This document shows, in pieces, positions 27,825 through 38,878 of a DNA stretch of 64,000 nucleotides (the stretch's first letter is position 1; every line of letters begins with the position of its first letter). Below the pieces are notes generated by a model. The model was given only the letters and a program-made list of their open reading frames with translations. It searched no databases and had not been told where the DNA came from. A program made the position numbers and the translations under genes. The stretch comes from Halomonas alkaliantarctica. Lineage in GTDB: Bacteria; Pseudomonadota; Gammaproteobacteria; Pseudomonadales; Halomonadaceae. The DNA lies in contig NZ_CP122961.1 of assembly GCF_029854215.1 (NCBI RefSeq), forward strand, positions 3,844,001 through 3,908,000, written 5' to 3'.

Positions 27825-28388
27825 TTAGTGGCCCTCGCTTTCATCTGGGGCAGTCGCTTCGCGAAAGCTCGCCGGATCACGAATGGCAATCCGAAGCGCC
27901 ATAAACAGAGCTTCTGCCAGCGCCAAACACAACAGGCCTACGCTGGTCGCGAGCACAAGCTGGGGAATCCAGAGCGGGATTGACACGAATCCTGAAGACA
28001 CATCGTTGTATTGCAGGCTCTCTCTCGCCAGCCCAATTAGGCCGTAACTGAGCATTAGGCTGATCACCAGGGCAATGATGAGACAAAACACTTCAAACCA
28101 CACACGGATAGCTGACGGCAGTCGAGTTATCAACAGCGTCATGCGAATGTGGGCGTGATGCACAAAGGTGTAGGCCAGTCCTAGAAAGGTCGCCCCCACC
28201 AATAAATAAGAAGCAATTTCCGAAACACCGGTAATACCCAGACCCAGGCGGCTCAGCCCGAACAGCACCAGCAGGGCATCTAGCAAGCGGAAGGTCACCT
28301 GAAGCGCGATCAGCGCGCAAATAGCGACCATGCAGGCCGCCGCACCCCAAGCACCCAGCCGATAGAGCTTGTCGAATTTAAACCTCAT
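27825..28388 (-). CDS. dctQ: TRAP transporter small permease (DctQ)
   Basis: 187-aa protein with four helices and the DctQ pattern (ALQVTFRLLDALL; GATFLGLAYTFVHHAHIRMTLL; then the later helices). The ATG at 28388 is chosen because GAGG lies upstream and the next residues (MRFKFDKLYRLGAWGAAACM) lead straight into the first helix; a longer frame from 28481 adds a stretch reaching almost to dctP. The acidic tail ends DESEGH. Confidence 0.9.
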   Translation of the reverse strand: MRFKFDKLYRLGAWGAAACMVAICALIALQVTFRLLDALLVLFGLSRLGLGITGVSEIASYLLVGATFLGLAYTFVHHAHIRMTLLITRLPSAIRVWFEVFCLIIALVISLMLSYGLIGLARESLQYNDVSSGFVSIPLWIPQLVLATSVGLLCLALAEALFMALRIAIRDPASFREATAPDESEGH

Positions 28389-28492
28389 GGTCGCAGCCTC
28401 ACGAAGTACGTGGGAAACAGCACTTAGGAAAAAGCACACGGGAAAAGGCAGCGGAGGCGTTGCCCCCGCTGTAAGAGACATTAAAACAGCGC

Positions 28493-29476
28493 TTAACTGT
28501 CGCGTTGCTCGCGGTAGGTTTCCAACGCCTGTTTGGCTTCATCGTCAGCACGTGACTGCCAGTCTTCAAATAACTCATCGCCAGCGGCTTGAAGCGCCTC
28601 TGAAATGGCTTCGTTAGGCTCAGAAACAGAAATACCGTTCTCTTTCAAAACGGCCAAGCTGGCTTCGTTATCTTCGCGGCTCATCTCCCAACCACGCTCT
28701 TCAGCACGCTCGGCGGCTTCCATTAAAGCCTTTTGCGTCGCTTCATCCAGGCCATCGAAACTACGCTGGCTAATGAAGACAATATTTTTTGGCAGCCACA
28801 GGTTAGCGTTGGTGTAATCGGTGACGTAGTCCCACGCCGCCATGGAATTACCCGTAGAGCTTGAGGTGATCATGGCATCCACACGGCCAGTGCTAAACGC
28901 GGTGGGGATATCGGACTCTTCGGTTTCGGTGGGGCTACCGCCCAAGTTATCGATGAAACGCTGGGTATTGATGTTGGGTGCACGAACCCGTAAGCCTTCA
29001 AACTGCTCGGGGTCAGTAAGCGGTTCAGAGGTATAGATACCTTGCGCAGGCCAAGCGACCGCGTAGAGCGGAATCAGCCCTTCATAGGCAAACAGCTCAG
29101 TGATCATCGGCTTGGTCGCTTCCCACAGTGCGTAGGCGTCTTCGTAGCTGCCCGCTACCCCCGGCAAAGTATCCACTTCAAAAATAGGGTCATCATTGGA
29201 AAGAATGGAAAGGAATACCTCGCCCGCATCAATGGTGCCACGGCGAACCGACGGTTTAATTTCCCCGTGTGCTACCAGCGCACCGCTGCTATGCACAGTA
29301 ATGGTTAACTCGCCATCGGTAGCTTCGGCCACGTCCTCGGCGAACTGCTTGTTGTTCTGGGTGTGAAAACTGGCATCACCATAAGGTGTAGCCATGGTCC
29401 ATTCCGCGGCGTGTGCCGTCGCCGTTAAACCGCAGGCCGTGGCCAGTAGCAGCGTGGACGTTAATGTTTTGCGCAT
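28493..29476 (-). CDS. dctP: TRAP transporter solute-binding protein (DctP)
   Basis: 327-aa periplasmic protein of the DctP family. The signal peptide ends TATAHA near residue 20. The binding fold shows GELTITVHSSGALVAHGEI, LYAVAWPAQGIYTSEPL, GLRVRAPNINTQRF with the conserved arginine that binds carboxylates, and TAFSTGRVDAMITSSSTG. The ATG at 29476 has GAGGG upstream; the in-frame ATG at 29497 has none. Its divergent neighbours are 5-oxoprolinase genes, which suggests 5-oxoproline or a related carboxylate as ligand. Confidence 0.92.
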   Translation of the reverse strand: MRKTLTSTLLLATACGLTATAHAAEWTMATPYGDASFHTQNNKQFAEDVAEATDGELTITVHSSGALVAHGEIKPSVRRGTIDAGEVFLSILSNDDPIFEVDTLPGVAGSYEDAYALWEATKPMITELFAYEGLIPLYAVAWPAQGIYTSEPLTDPEQFEGLRVRAPNINTQRFIDNLGGSPTETEESDIPTAFSTGRVDAMITSSSTGNSMAAWDYVTDYTNANLWLPKNIVFISQRSFDGLDEATQKALMEAAERAEERGWEMSREDNEASLAVLKENGISVSEPNEAISEALQAAGDELFEDWQSRADDEAKQALETYREQRDS

Positions 29477-29833
29477 CGTAAGTACCCTCTTGTTCATTTT
29501 AGTAGTGCGTTACTTCGGTGGTATGGGGATAGGCTTGGCAGCGCTTTAAGACCACAAACCTGGAACTCGTACCAATACCATGAACCCTTGCATCGATTGA
29601 ATCACATATAATCATGCAACATTGAGACCATCCCCAGCAGTGCCCCTTAACCAACGCTGTTATCACGCCGACCAGTAAAGTGATAAGTGCGTCGTGTCCA
29701 GCCGTTAGCAGTCCTTAGTGATTATTTCCCCAAACGGTTGGCACTGGGCAAGCCATGTTTATATATTAGGGGTGGATTACAATTCAGCGCCAGCCAAGTA
29801 AACGCACCCACTGCATCAACGACAGGAGTCGCT
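29477..29833. other. Divergent TRAP/pxp control region
   Basis: 357 bp without a gene. The right half holds a fair sigma-70 promoter for pxpA (29738-29767). No clear dyad operator was found. Confidence 0.5.
29738..29767 (+). promoter_or_regulatory. Predicted promoter of pxpABC
   Basis: TTGGCA (29738-29743) and TATATT (29762-29767) are separated by 18 bp, 66 bp before the pxpA ATG. Assigned by eye. Confidence 0.4.
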
Positions 29834-30586
29834 ATGGCCATCCCCCTGCTTAATTGCGATATGGGCGAAAGTTTCGGCAACTGGACTATCGGCCTAGATG
29901 CCGATGCGATGCCTTTCGTCGACTGCGCCAACATCGCCTGTGGCTTCCATGCTTCCGACCCCCATGTGATGCGCCGCACCGTCAAGCTAGCGGTACAAAA
30001 TGGCGTCCGCATTGGCGCGCATCCTGGTTATCCGGATTTGATGGGCTTTGGGCGGCGCTCCATGGCCTGTTCGCCGGAAGAAGCGGAAGATATGGTGCTT
30101 TATCAAGTAGGTGCGTTAGCGGGCATATGCCAAGCGGAAGGCACACGGCTGAGCTACATCAAGCCCCACGGTGCGCTGTACAACGACATGGCAGCCAATC
30201 CGGCGCTGCTCGAAGGCGTCATGCGCGCGGTACGCGCTTACGATTCCAGCCTGCCGCTGATGATCATGTCTACTGCCGACCCCGAGCCGCACCGTGAGTT
30301 AGCCGCCAAGCTGGGCATCACCCTGTGGTTCGAGACCTTTGCTGACCGCGCTTATGACGCCAACGGCCACTTGGCCTCACGTCGCCTGCCCAACGCCGTG
30401 CACCACGATCAGCACACCATCGTCGACCAAGCCATCAAACTGGCCAAAGGCGAGCCGCTCACCGCGCTCGACGGCACAACGCTGCATTTACCCTGCGATA
30501 CGCTGTGCGTTCACGGTGACAACCCCGAATCGGTGGCCGCTGTGCGCGCTATTCGTGAAGCCTTTCAGGCGCTGGAGCAGGCGTGA
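29834..30586 (+). CDS. pxpA: 5-oxoprolinase subunit A (LamB/YcsF family)
   Basis: 250-aa LamB/YcsF protein: NCDMGESFG at the N-terminus, [50 protein letters not shown] and [11 protein letters not shown]. PxpA is the subunit that opens 5-oxoproline to glutamate after PxpBC phosphorylate it with ATP. The ATG at 29834 follows ACAGGAG; an upstream in-frame start at 29687 lies before the predicted promoter and is rejected. The stop overlaps the GTG start of pxpB. Confidence 0.93.
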   Translation: MAIPLLNCDMGESFGNWTIGLDADAMPFVDCANIACGFHASDPHVMRRTVKLAVQNGVRIGAHPGYPDLMGFGRRSMACSPEEAEDMVLYQVGALAGICQAEGTRLSYIKPHGALYNDMAANPALLEGVMRAVRAYDSSLPLMIMSTADPEPHRELAAKLGITLWFETFADRAYDANGHLASRRLPNAVHHDQHTIVDQAIKLAKGEPLTALDGTTLHLPCDTLCVHGDNPESVAAVRAIREAFQALEQA

Positions 30587-31287
30587 AGCCCATTATTGAA
30601 ACCGCCGCCATGGATGCCCTGATGGTGCGCCTGTTCGACACCATCGACGAAACAAATATGGCCTGGGTGATTGCCGCTGACCAAGCGTTGCGCAGTGCTT
30701 TCGGCCCTGCGTTAATTGACCTAGTGCCCTCTTACACAACGCTACTGCTGCACTACGACTGCCAGCAAATGAATCATGCCAAGGCTTTCACGCTGATTAA
30801 CCAGGCCCTTTCAGGCCTCAAACCCGTCGACACGCAAGCGGGTGAGCTACACGATATCCCCGTTTGGTACGACGAAAGCGTGGGCCCAGAGCTACCTTTG
30901 GTCGCCAAACGCGCAGGCCTGAGCGTCAAAGAGCTTATTGAGCAGCACTGCAACCACGACTACTGCGTGTTCGCGCTGGGGTTTGCCCCCGGCTACGGCT
31001 TTATGGGCTTGGTAGACGAATCGCTCGCTACGCCGCGCTTAAAAACGCCGCGCCGCAAAGTCGCCGCAGGCAGCGTAGGCATAGCCGACCGCCAAACCGC
31101 GATTTATCCGCTGCTCTCACCGGGTGGCTGGAATATTCTGGGTCGCACCAACGTGCCGCTCTTCGAGCACGCCAAACGCGGCGAGCCGCTGTTTCGTCCG
31201 GGCGACAAGGTGCGATTTAGAGCGATCTCCCGGTCAGAGTTTGCAGCAGACGGCGGCGACACTACGCCCATGGAGGAGCGCTCATGA
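30583..31287 (+). CDS. pxpB: 5-oxoprolinase subunit B
   Basis: 234-aa protein of the AHS1/PxpB family ([66 protein letters not shown]). With PxpC it forms the ATP-dependent part of prokaryotic 5-oxoprolinase. The likely start is a GTG at 30583 overlapping the pxpA stop in GTGA; an ATG at 30610 is possible. It overlaps pxpC by ATGA, so all three genes look translationally coupled. Confidence 0.93.
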   Translation: MKPIIETAAMDALMVRLFDTIDETNMAWVIAADQALRSAFGPALIDLVPSYTTLLLHYDCQQMNHAKAFTLINQALSGLKPVDTQAGELHDIPVWYDESVGPELPLVAKRAGLSVKELIEQHCNHDYCVFALGFAPGYGFMGLVDESLATPRLKTPRRKVAAGSVGIADRQTAIYPLLSPGGWNILGRTNVPLFEHAKRGEPLFRPGDKVRFRAISRSEFAADGGDTTPMEERS

Positions 31288-32234
31288 GTCAAGTCGCTAC
31301 GCATCAAAGGCAAAAAGGGATGATGGTTAAACAGGCGGGACCACTGGCGCTGATTCAAGATGCCGGTCGATTTGGCGTTGGCCACTTAGGCGTTACTCAG
31401 GGCGGCGCTGCCGACTGGATTTCCTTTCGATGGGCCAACTGGCTGCTGGGCAACGCCTTAAACAGCGCCGCGCTGGAAATTGTCATGGGCGGTGGCTTAA
31501 GCTTTGAAACCGAAAGCGAGGTTCGCCTAGCGCTGACCGGCGCTGATCTTGATGCCCAACTGGATGGCAAGCCGCTCGCTCCCAATACAAGCTTTAAGCT
31601 ACTACCCGGCCAGCGTTTAGTGTTTCGCCAGCCGCGCCAAGGCCTGCGCGCCTATCTCGCTTTTCCCGGTGGTCTAAACGCGCCGGAGGTGCTGGGCAGC
31701 CGCGCCTGCACCGCCCGCGAACAACTAGGCGGCTTGCATGAAGATGGCAAACCGCTAAAAGTGGGCGACCGCTTGACCTGGAAAGGTGCCGCCCCAGCGG
31801 CGCGCCGTATCGCAGAAGGGCAAGGCCCGCAAATGCCAGCGTCAGGCTACCGTTTACCCATCGTGCTCGGCTCGCAAATCGCCTCGTTTAGCGGCCGCGC
31901 GCTATTTCAGGCGTTCAACCAGCCCTGGACAGTGGATAACCGCGCCGACCGGATGGGCATTCGCCTCACCGGCCCAGCCCTAAACGGCTCACTCACGGGG
32001 ATTATTTCTGAAGGTATCCCTTTTGGAGCGGTACAGGTTCCGCCAGACGGCCAACCTATCGTACTAATGAATGACCGCCAGACGATTGGCGGTTATCCGC
32101 GCCTAGGTGCCCTCACCCCGATGGCCTGCGCGACCCTGTCTCAATGCCTACCTGGCACCAAGGTGTGGTTAACCCCGATCAGCGCCAGCCAGGCACAGGA
32201 TGATTATCGTAATCAGCTAACGGTTTGGGATTGA
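31284..32234 (+). CDS. pxpC: 5-oxoprolinase subunit C
   Basis: 316-aa AHS2/PxpC protein (biotin-dependent carboxyltransferase-like fold, no biotin). Typical blocks are LALIQDAGRFGVGHLGVTQGG near the N-terminus, LALTGADLD, YLAFPGGLNAPEVLGSRA and, near the C-terminus, GIPFGAVQVPPDGQPIVL with MNDRQTIGGYPRLG. It closes the pxpABC operon. The next gene, the symporter, is convergent, 28 bp away. Confidence 0.93.
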   Translation: MSQVATHQRQKGMMVKQAGPLALIQDAGRFGVGHLGVTQGGAADWISFRWANWLLGNALNSAALEIVMGGGLSFETESEVRLALTGADLDAQLDGKPLAPNTSFKLLPGQRLVFRQPRQGLRAYLAFPGGLNAPEVLGSRACTAREQLGGLHEDGKPLKVGDRLTWKGAAPAARRIAEGQGPQMPASGYRLPIVLGSQIASFSGRALFQAFNQPWTVDNRADRMGIRLTGPALNGSLTGIISEGIPFGAVQVPPDGQPIVLMNDRQTIGGYPRLGALTPMACATLSQCLPGTKVWLTPISASQAQDDYRNQLTVWD

Positions 32235-32262
32235 GGTGCCTAGCCTTTAAGAACATAGCTCT

Positions 32263-33762
32263 TTAGGAAATGGGCTTAGGGCGCTTTTTAGCCAGCTCCT
32301 CAGCGATGGCGATAAAGAAGGCATCCCTGGATGCAGGATGAGGTTTTGTCACCAGGCTTAAGCCGACAAACAGTAAACTGGCTACCACGATGCCCCATAC
32401 GCCAGCAGGTAAACCCAGCAGCGAGTTGCCGGTGGCGTACATCAGCAGCACAAAGGCACTGGTGCCCACCACACTGGCCAGAGCACCGATAGCGGTGCCA
32501 CGTTTCCAGTAAAAAGCGCCAATAATGGCAGGCACCATAGCCACCAACCCGGAAGATGCCGCCACCGAAAGCACCGCAATCAGATCCAGCTTCAGCTCGG
32601 CAAATCCCAGTGCCATCAGGGCAATCACCGGTACAACACACTTACCCACCAGGAGTTGGCGCTTTTCACTGACATTCGGTTGGGCATTTGTTTTTAAATT
32701 GGCATAAACGTCGCGAGACAACATGGAGGCCAGCGTTAGCATGATGGAATCAATGGTAGAGATTGCCGCCGCCATAATGCCGATCATCACGATAACACCC
32801 AGCACTGGCGGTACATGCGTTGATGCCAGCAGCGTTGGTGTAGCTAAATCCGCGCTCTCAAGACCGGGAAAGGCGACCAGGGCAGAGAAGCCCCACAGCA
32901 CTGAGACCAGGGTGTAAATAAAGCCAAACACCAAAAAACCAATCAGCATGTGGCGCATTGAACGAAGCGAAGAGGGCATAAACAAGCGCTGGCTGACTTG
33001 CGGATTAGACAGGCTAAAGAAGAACCACGGAATGGTGAGCCCCAGGAAAGTGACAAAGCTGAACAGCCCCGGGCCAGGCACCGTGAGCGACTGGGGGCGT
33101 TCTGTTGCCAGCGTATCGAACAGCGCGCTGAAACCACCCAAGCCCTGAATGACCAAGAGAGCCACCAGCGTTGAGGCCACAATCATCATGATGGCCTGAA
33201 GCGAATCGGTCCACATGACTGAACGAATTCCCGCAATATAGGAGAAAAAGATAGCGATCACCGTGGCCATCAACACCCCGGCGGTAAAGGGAATCGCTCC
33301 ATCGGTAATCCCTTGTAGCAGGTAACCCACCCCAGCGAGCTGAACGGCCGAGTAGGGAACCAGGAAAATGCAGCTGGCAATTGAGACAGCCATGGCAACA
33401 TGTTTGCTGTTGTAGCGATGGCCCAGCATTTCACTAGGGGTCACAAAGCCAAACTTCTTGCCCACCGCCCAAAACTTGGGCCCAAAGATAGCCACTAGCG
33501 AAACACCGGCAAAATAGATAATTTCAAAGCCTAGCGCGCCAACGCCTCCGGCATAGGTAAGGCCTGCCAAACCCACCATCATAAAAGCACTGTAGGTAGT
33601 GGCACTGTAACTCAGCGCAGAGACAAAGCCGTTCATTTGTCGGTTGCCCAAAAAGTAACCCGACATGCTTTCAGCAGGGCCTTGGCGCGACAGAATGGCA
33701 ATGCCTATAGCGACCAATAAGTAGATAGCAATGGACCACCAAATGAGCGATTCAGTCATCAC
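32263..33762 (-). CDS. Sodium:solute symporter (PanF-like)
   Basis: 499-aa SSS-family symporter with about thirteen helices. Family segments are ESMSGYFLGNRQMNGFVSALS with the following SATTYSAFMMVG, and AAAISTIDSIMLTLASMLSRD in the middle helix that carries sodium ligands. It most resembles PanF-type carriers of pantothenate or other monocarboxylates; the substrate is unknown. Its first codons overlap the end of a small two-helix gene, so the two are translated together. It ends tail-to-tail with pxpC. Confidence 0.88.
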   Translation of the reverse strand: MMTESLIWWSIAIYLLVAIGIAILSRQGPAESMSGYFLGNRQMNGFVSALSYSATTYSAFMMVGLAGLTYAGGVGALGFEIIYFAGVSLVAIFGPKFWAVGKKFGFVTPSEMLGHRYNSKHVAMAVSIASCIFLVPYSAVQLAGVGYLLQGITDGAIPFTAGVLMATVIAIFFSYIAGIRSVMWTDSLQAIMMIVASTLVALLVIQGLGGFSALFDTLATERPQSLTVPGPGLFSFVTFLGLTIPWFFFSLSNPQVSQRLFMPSSLRSMRHMLIGFLVFGFIYTLVSVLWGFSALVAFPGLESADLATPTLLASTHVPPVLGVIVMIGIMAAAISTIDSIMLTLASMLSRDVYANLKTNAQPNVSEKRQLLVGKCVVPVIALMALGFAELKLDLIAVLSVAASSGLVAMVPAIIGAFYWKRGTAIGALASVVGTSAFVLLMYATGNSLLGLPAGVWGIVVASLLFVGLSLVTKPHPASRDAFFIAIAEELAKKRPKPIS

Positions 33763-33940
33763 TGTGTTCCTTGAAATCTTTGGTGATAAACACGTTCAGA
33801 GCAATGATGACTAACCCGGCAAATGCCCAAAACAGAAAGCTGCCGTACCATTGCGACACTTGGCTCAACAAGGTGTAAGGCACCACATAGCAAAGCAAGA
33901 CGACTGCCCATACTAGCCATATCCATTTACTGCGTTTCAT
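33752..33940 (-). CDS. Two-helix accessory protein of the symporter (YhdT-like)
   Basis: 62-aa protein with two hydrophobic helices (about 6-24 and 33-52) and an acidic C-terminus. It overlaps the downstream symporter gene by 11 bp. Many SSS carriers are preceded by such a small membrane protein; E. coli YhdT before PanF is the known case. Similarity beyond architecture was not tested. Confidence 0.75.
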   Translation of the reverse strand: MKRSKWIWLVWAVVLLCYVVPYTLLSQVSQWYGSFLFWAFAGLVIIALNVFITKDFKEHSDD

Positions 33941-34010
33941 AAAGCGTCTCGTTCGGTTACGTCAAAATAACTAGCAACGTTCATTCCAGAATTGAGCATA
34001 TAAACACGCA

Positions 34011-34041
34011 ATAAAAAAACCCGCATCCTGGGAAGCGGGTT
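34011..34041 (-). terminator. Rho-independent terminator of katG
   Basis: On the minus strand AACCCGC, a ten-base loop, GCGGGTT and then a run of T: a canonical terminator about 28 bp after the katG stop. Confidence 0.85.
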
Positions 34042-34068
34042 ATTTACTAGCACTAACGTGTTAAGTGC

Positions 34069-36234
<2,166 letters not shown>

Positions 36235-36473
36235 CTAACGTCATTTTGTCTTAACTGCTTGTGTCTTGGTTGCGTTCGTCTTGTTTATGGTGAAAGAGCC
36301 GCTACCAAGCCAACTGACGGTGAGCGCCCTTACCATGGTGCTATTGCTTTGCCTGCTATGCAGGAAAAGGGCGCTTCACTCACTTGGTACTGTTTTAAAG
36401 CAGATCTTTCATAGGCACAATTTGCTTTTTGCGACCGTTCTAATAGTTTTTATACATCGCCAATTTACGTGAA

Positions 36474-37481
36474 TTACTGTGACTCAAATTCTTCCGTATC
36501 GATATCCGCCTGCTGCACCTCGCTGTAGCGCGCCCCCGCGACCTGCTCTGACGTCATCATGGCATCCAACTGCTGCATTGTGGTGACATCCAGGCGCAGC
36601 GTTTCCGCCGCCAAGTTTTCCCGCATGTGGTCAGGGGAGCGTGTACCCGGAATGGGGATAATATCGTCGCCTTTGACCTTCAGCCACGCCAGTGCCAGCT
36701 GCCCCGGTGTGACGCTTAAAGCCTGCGCCAGCGCCGCTAAGCGTTCAAACAGTTTTAAATTATGCGGATAGTTATCGGCGCTAAAGCGCGGCATGTTACG
36801 GCGCATATCGCCCTCTTCGAGACGCGCTGGGTCTTGGATGGCGCCGGTTAAGAAGCCTCGCCCCAGAGGACTAAACGCGACCAGGGCCGCACCCACCTCG
36901 CGGCACGCATCGATCAGGGCGATTTCAGGGTTGCGCGTCCACAGTGAGTATTCCGACTGCACGGCTGCGATAGGGTATTCAACTGCTGCACGGCGCAACG
37001 TTAGTGCAGAGATTTCCGACAACCCCACGCCTCCAATTTTGCCCTCTTCCATCAAGCGCCCCAGCGCCCCCACGCTCTCTTCAATGGGGACTTGGCGATC
37101 CAAGCGGTGCAGGTAGTAGAGATCCAAATGATCGGTACGCAGGCGCGCGAGGCTTGCTTCGCACTGCTTGCGCAGGGTTGCCGGACGGCCGTCAATCACC
37201 CGCTTGCCTGACTCGGGGTCCATCGCCATACCGCATTTACTGGCCAAAAAAAGCTGGTGCCGCTTGCCCTCCAGGGCGCGCCCGACCACCTGTTCATTGG
37301 CCGTGGCACCATACAGCGTGGCGGTATCAAAGTGGCGATAGCCCATATCAAAGGCCTCATCCAGCGCCCGTAAGGCCGCATTTTCCGGCACGATACTGCC
37401 GTAACCGTGGGAGAGGTTCATACAGCCCAAACCAATCGAAGGGGCATTGACAGCGTTCAGGCGTTGGAAAAAATTCGACAT
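36474..37481 (-). CDS. Aldo/keto reductase
   Basis: 335-aa NADPH-dependent reductase with the AKR barrel. Catalytic residues appear as FDTATLYGATANEQVVG (Asp, Tyr), FLASKCGM (Lys) and LYYLHRLD (His). The cofactor region near the end is IPIPGTRSPDHMRENL. The N-terminus SIGLGCMNLSHGYG places it with YakC-like AKR13 enzymes; the substrate is not known. GGAG-type site before the ATG. It is a single gene beside an insertion-sequence remnant. Confidence 0.9.
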   Translation of the reverse strand: MSNFFQRLNAVNAPSIGLGCMNLSHGYGSIVPENAALRALDEAFDMGYRHFDTATLYGATANEQVVGRALEGKRHQLFLASKCGMAMDPESGKRVIDGRPATLRKQCEASLARLRTDHLDLYYLHRLDRQVPIEESVGALGRLMEEGKIGGVGLSEISALTLRRAAVEYPIAAVQSEYSLWTRNPEIALIDACREVGAALVAFSPLGRGFLTGAIQDPARLEEGDMRRNMPRFSADNYPHNLKLFERLAALAQALSVTPGQLALAWLKVKGDDIIPIPGTRSPDHMRENLAAETLRLDVTTMQQLDAMMTSEQVAGARYSEVQQADIDTEEFESQ

Positions 37482-37597
37482 AGAAACTCCCGTCTCCTGG
37501 ATTCATAGAATAACCGCAGCACTTTGGATCACAAAGTAGAGGAAGGAGGGCCAGCGCCGGTACTCTCTCGACTTTACCGACCAAAGTGAAGCAGAGC

Positions 37598-38347
37598 ATG
37601 GGATACCGACAGCTGCCCCAAATCCAACGATACTAAATTTTTGCCTATCTTGAGACCGGCATCAGCCAGCGACAGATAGCCAAGGCCATTGGCGTCCACA
37701 GCAGCACCATTAGCCGCGAGACAAAACGTAATGGTCTGACCAATGGTTATGCGCCTGAACAGGCCCAATTAGCAAGTGATCAGCGTCGACATAGCGCATG
37801 AAAAGTGACTAAACGACTGCTAAGCCTGATTCGCTGGGTTACTGGTCAATTGATGGACGAATGGAGCCCTCAACAAATCTGTGGTTTTATGGCCAATGCC
37901 AACGGGGTCTGCGTAAGCCATCAATGGATCTATGCGTTAATCTGGGACGACAAAAAACACGGCGGAACCTTATGGAAACGGCTCCGACTGCCACGCCAGC
38001 GACGCTATCAGCACCAATTGGCTAAGCGGACGGGGTTAGGCAAAATCCCTCACCGAGTAGGCATCGAGCAGCGCCCTAATAGAGATGGAAGAACGGCGCC
38101 ATAAAAGACCTATTTTTGCGACCCGTACCGTTCATGCCAGCGTGGTACCAATGAAAACACCAATGGCCTGATTAGGCAGTATTTTCCTAAAGGTACTGAC
38201 TTCCAAAAAGTGACCAATGCCAAGCTACGAAGTGTCGTCAATAAGCTAAACGATAGACCAAGAAAGCGACTGGGATACCGACCACCACCACAGGTGTTCT
38301 TAGGTGAATACTCAGGAGCACTAGAAACCGTAGGTGCTGCACTTTAG
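37598..38347 (+). pseudogene. Decayed IS30-family transposase
   Basis: Reading from the ATG at 37598 gives the IS30 start (GYRQLPQIQRY), a stop, the HTH part (AYLETGISQRQIAKAIGV, STISRETKRNG), another stop near 37799, then a 99-codon stretch (EWSPQQICGFMANANGVCVS) to 38104. After a frame change the C-terminal DDE part follows (CQRGTNENTNGLIRQYFPKG; NDRPRKRLGYRPP) and ends at 38347. The middle segment with the first two catalytic aspartates is missing, so the total is about two thirds of a full transposase. The element is dead. I could not define its terminal repeats. Confidence 0.85.
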
Positions 38348-38564
38348 TTGAATTCAGGCTTTAAAGGGCCCTTTTTATCTCCCTCTGTCCGCAGACCACG
38401 AAGCTGAAATTACCCACCTTTCCATGTGTTCCAACCAGTCCTCTACTCCAGCGCATCTTGCTCCAGCCTAGATCGACAGTCCTTTCCGCCTCCCTAAGCC
38501 CAATCACCTTATCCAAATCTTGCTTTGATAATGATACAATTAATAAGCATGGGGTTATGAAAAT

Positions 38565-38584
38565 AATGCTAATTAGTTAGCATT
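38565..38584. promoter_or_regulatory. 20-bp perfect dyad before the accessory membrane genes
   Basis: AATGCTAA-TTAG-TTAGCATT is a perfect palindrome with 8-bp arms, 30 bp before the ATG at 38615, in very AT-rich DNA. The form suggests an operator for an unknown regulator; as RNA it could also be a weak hairpin. Confidence 0.45.
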
Positions 38585-38614
38585 ACATTAATTAAATTAA
38601 TCACGAGAACTAGG

Positions 38615-38878
38615 ATGAAAAAAGGAAAAGAAGGAAAGCTATTAGAAGCAGCTTTAGTAATTCCCATAACAATTTCGGTGCCTGGCTTCGCTCTCATATA
38701 TTCTAAAATGTGGCGACCATCTTTAATATTCTCACTTTTACTCTTAGCATCTGGATATTACGCATACTCAAGCATGGCAAGTGATAACTTGCCTATCATG
38801 GGCGGCTCTATTTTTTTATCAGTACATTTCCTTTCCTTATCCTATATTCTCGTTGCAAAATCTAAGGACCAAGAATGA
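38615..38878 (+). CDS. Small membrane protein of unknown function
   Basis: 87-aa protein. A basic N-terminus (MKKGKEGK) is followed by about three hydrophobic helices (roughly 12-30, 34-50, 60-80) and a charged tail. No family was recognised. Its stop overlaps the ATG of the Wzz-like gene (ATGA at 38875-38878), so the two are probably coupled and may work together in the membrane. The surrounding DNA is far more AT-rich than the flanking genes, which suggests acquisition. Confidence 0.6.
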   Translation: MKKGKEGKLLEAALVIPITISVPGFALIYSKMWRPSLIFSLLLLASGYYAYSSMASDNLPIMGGSIFLSVHFLSLSYILVAKSKDQE

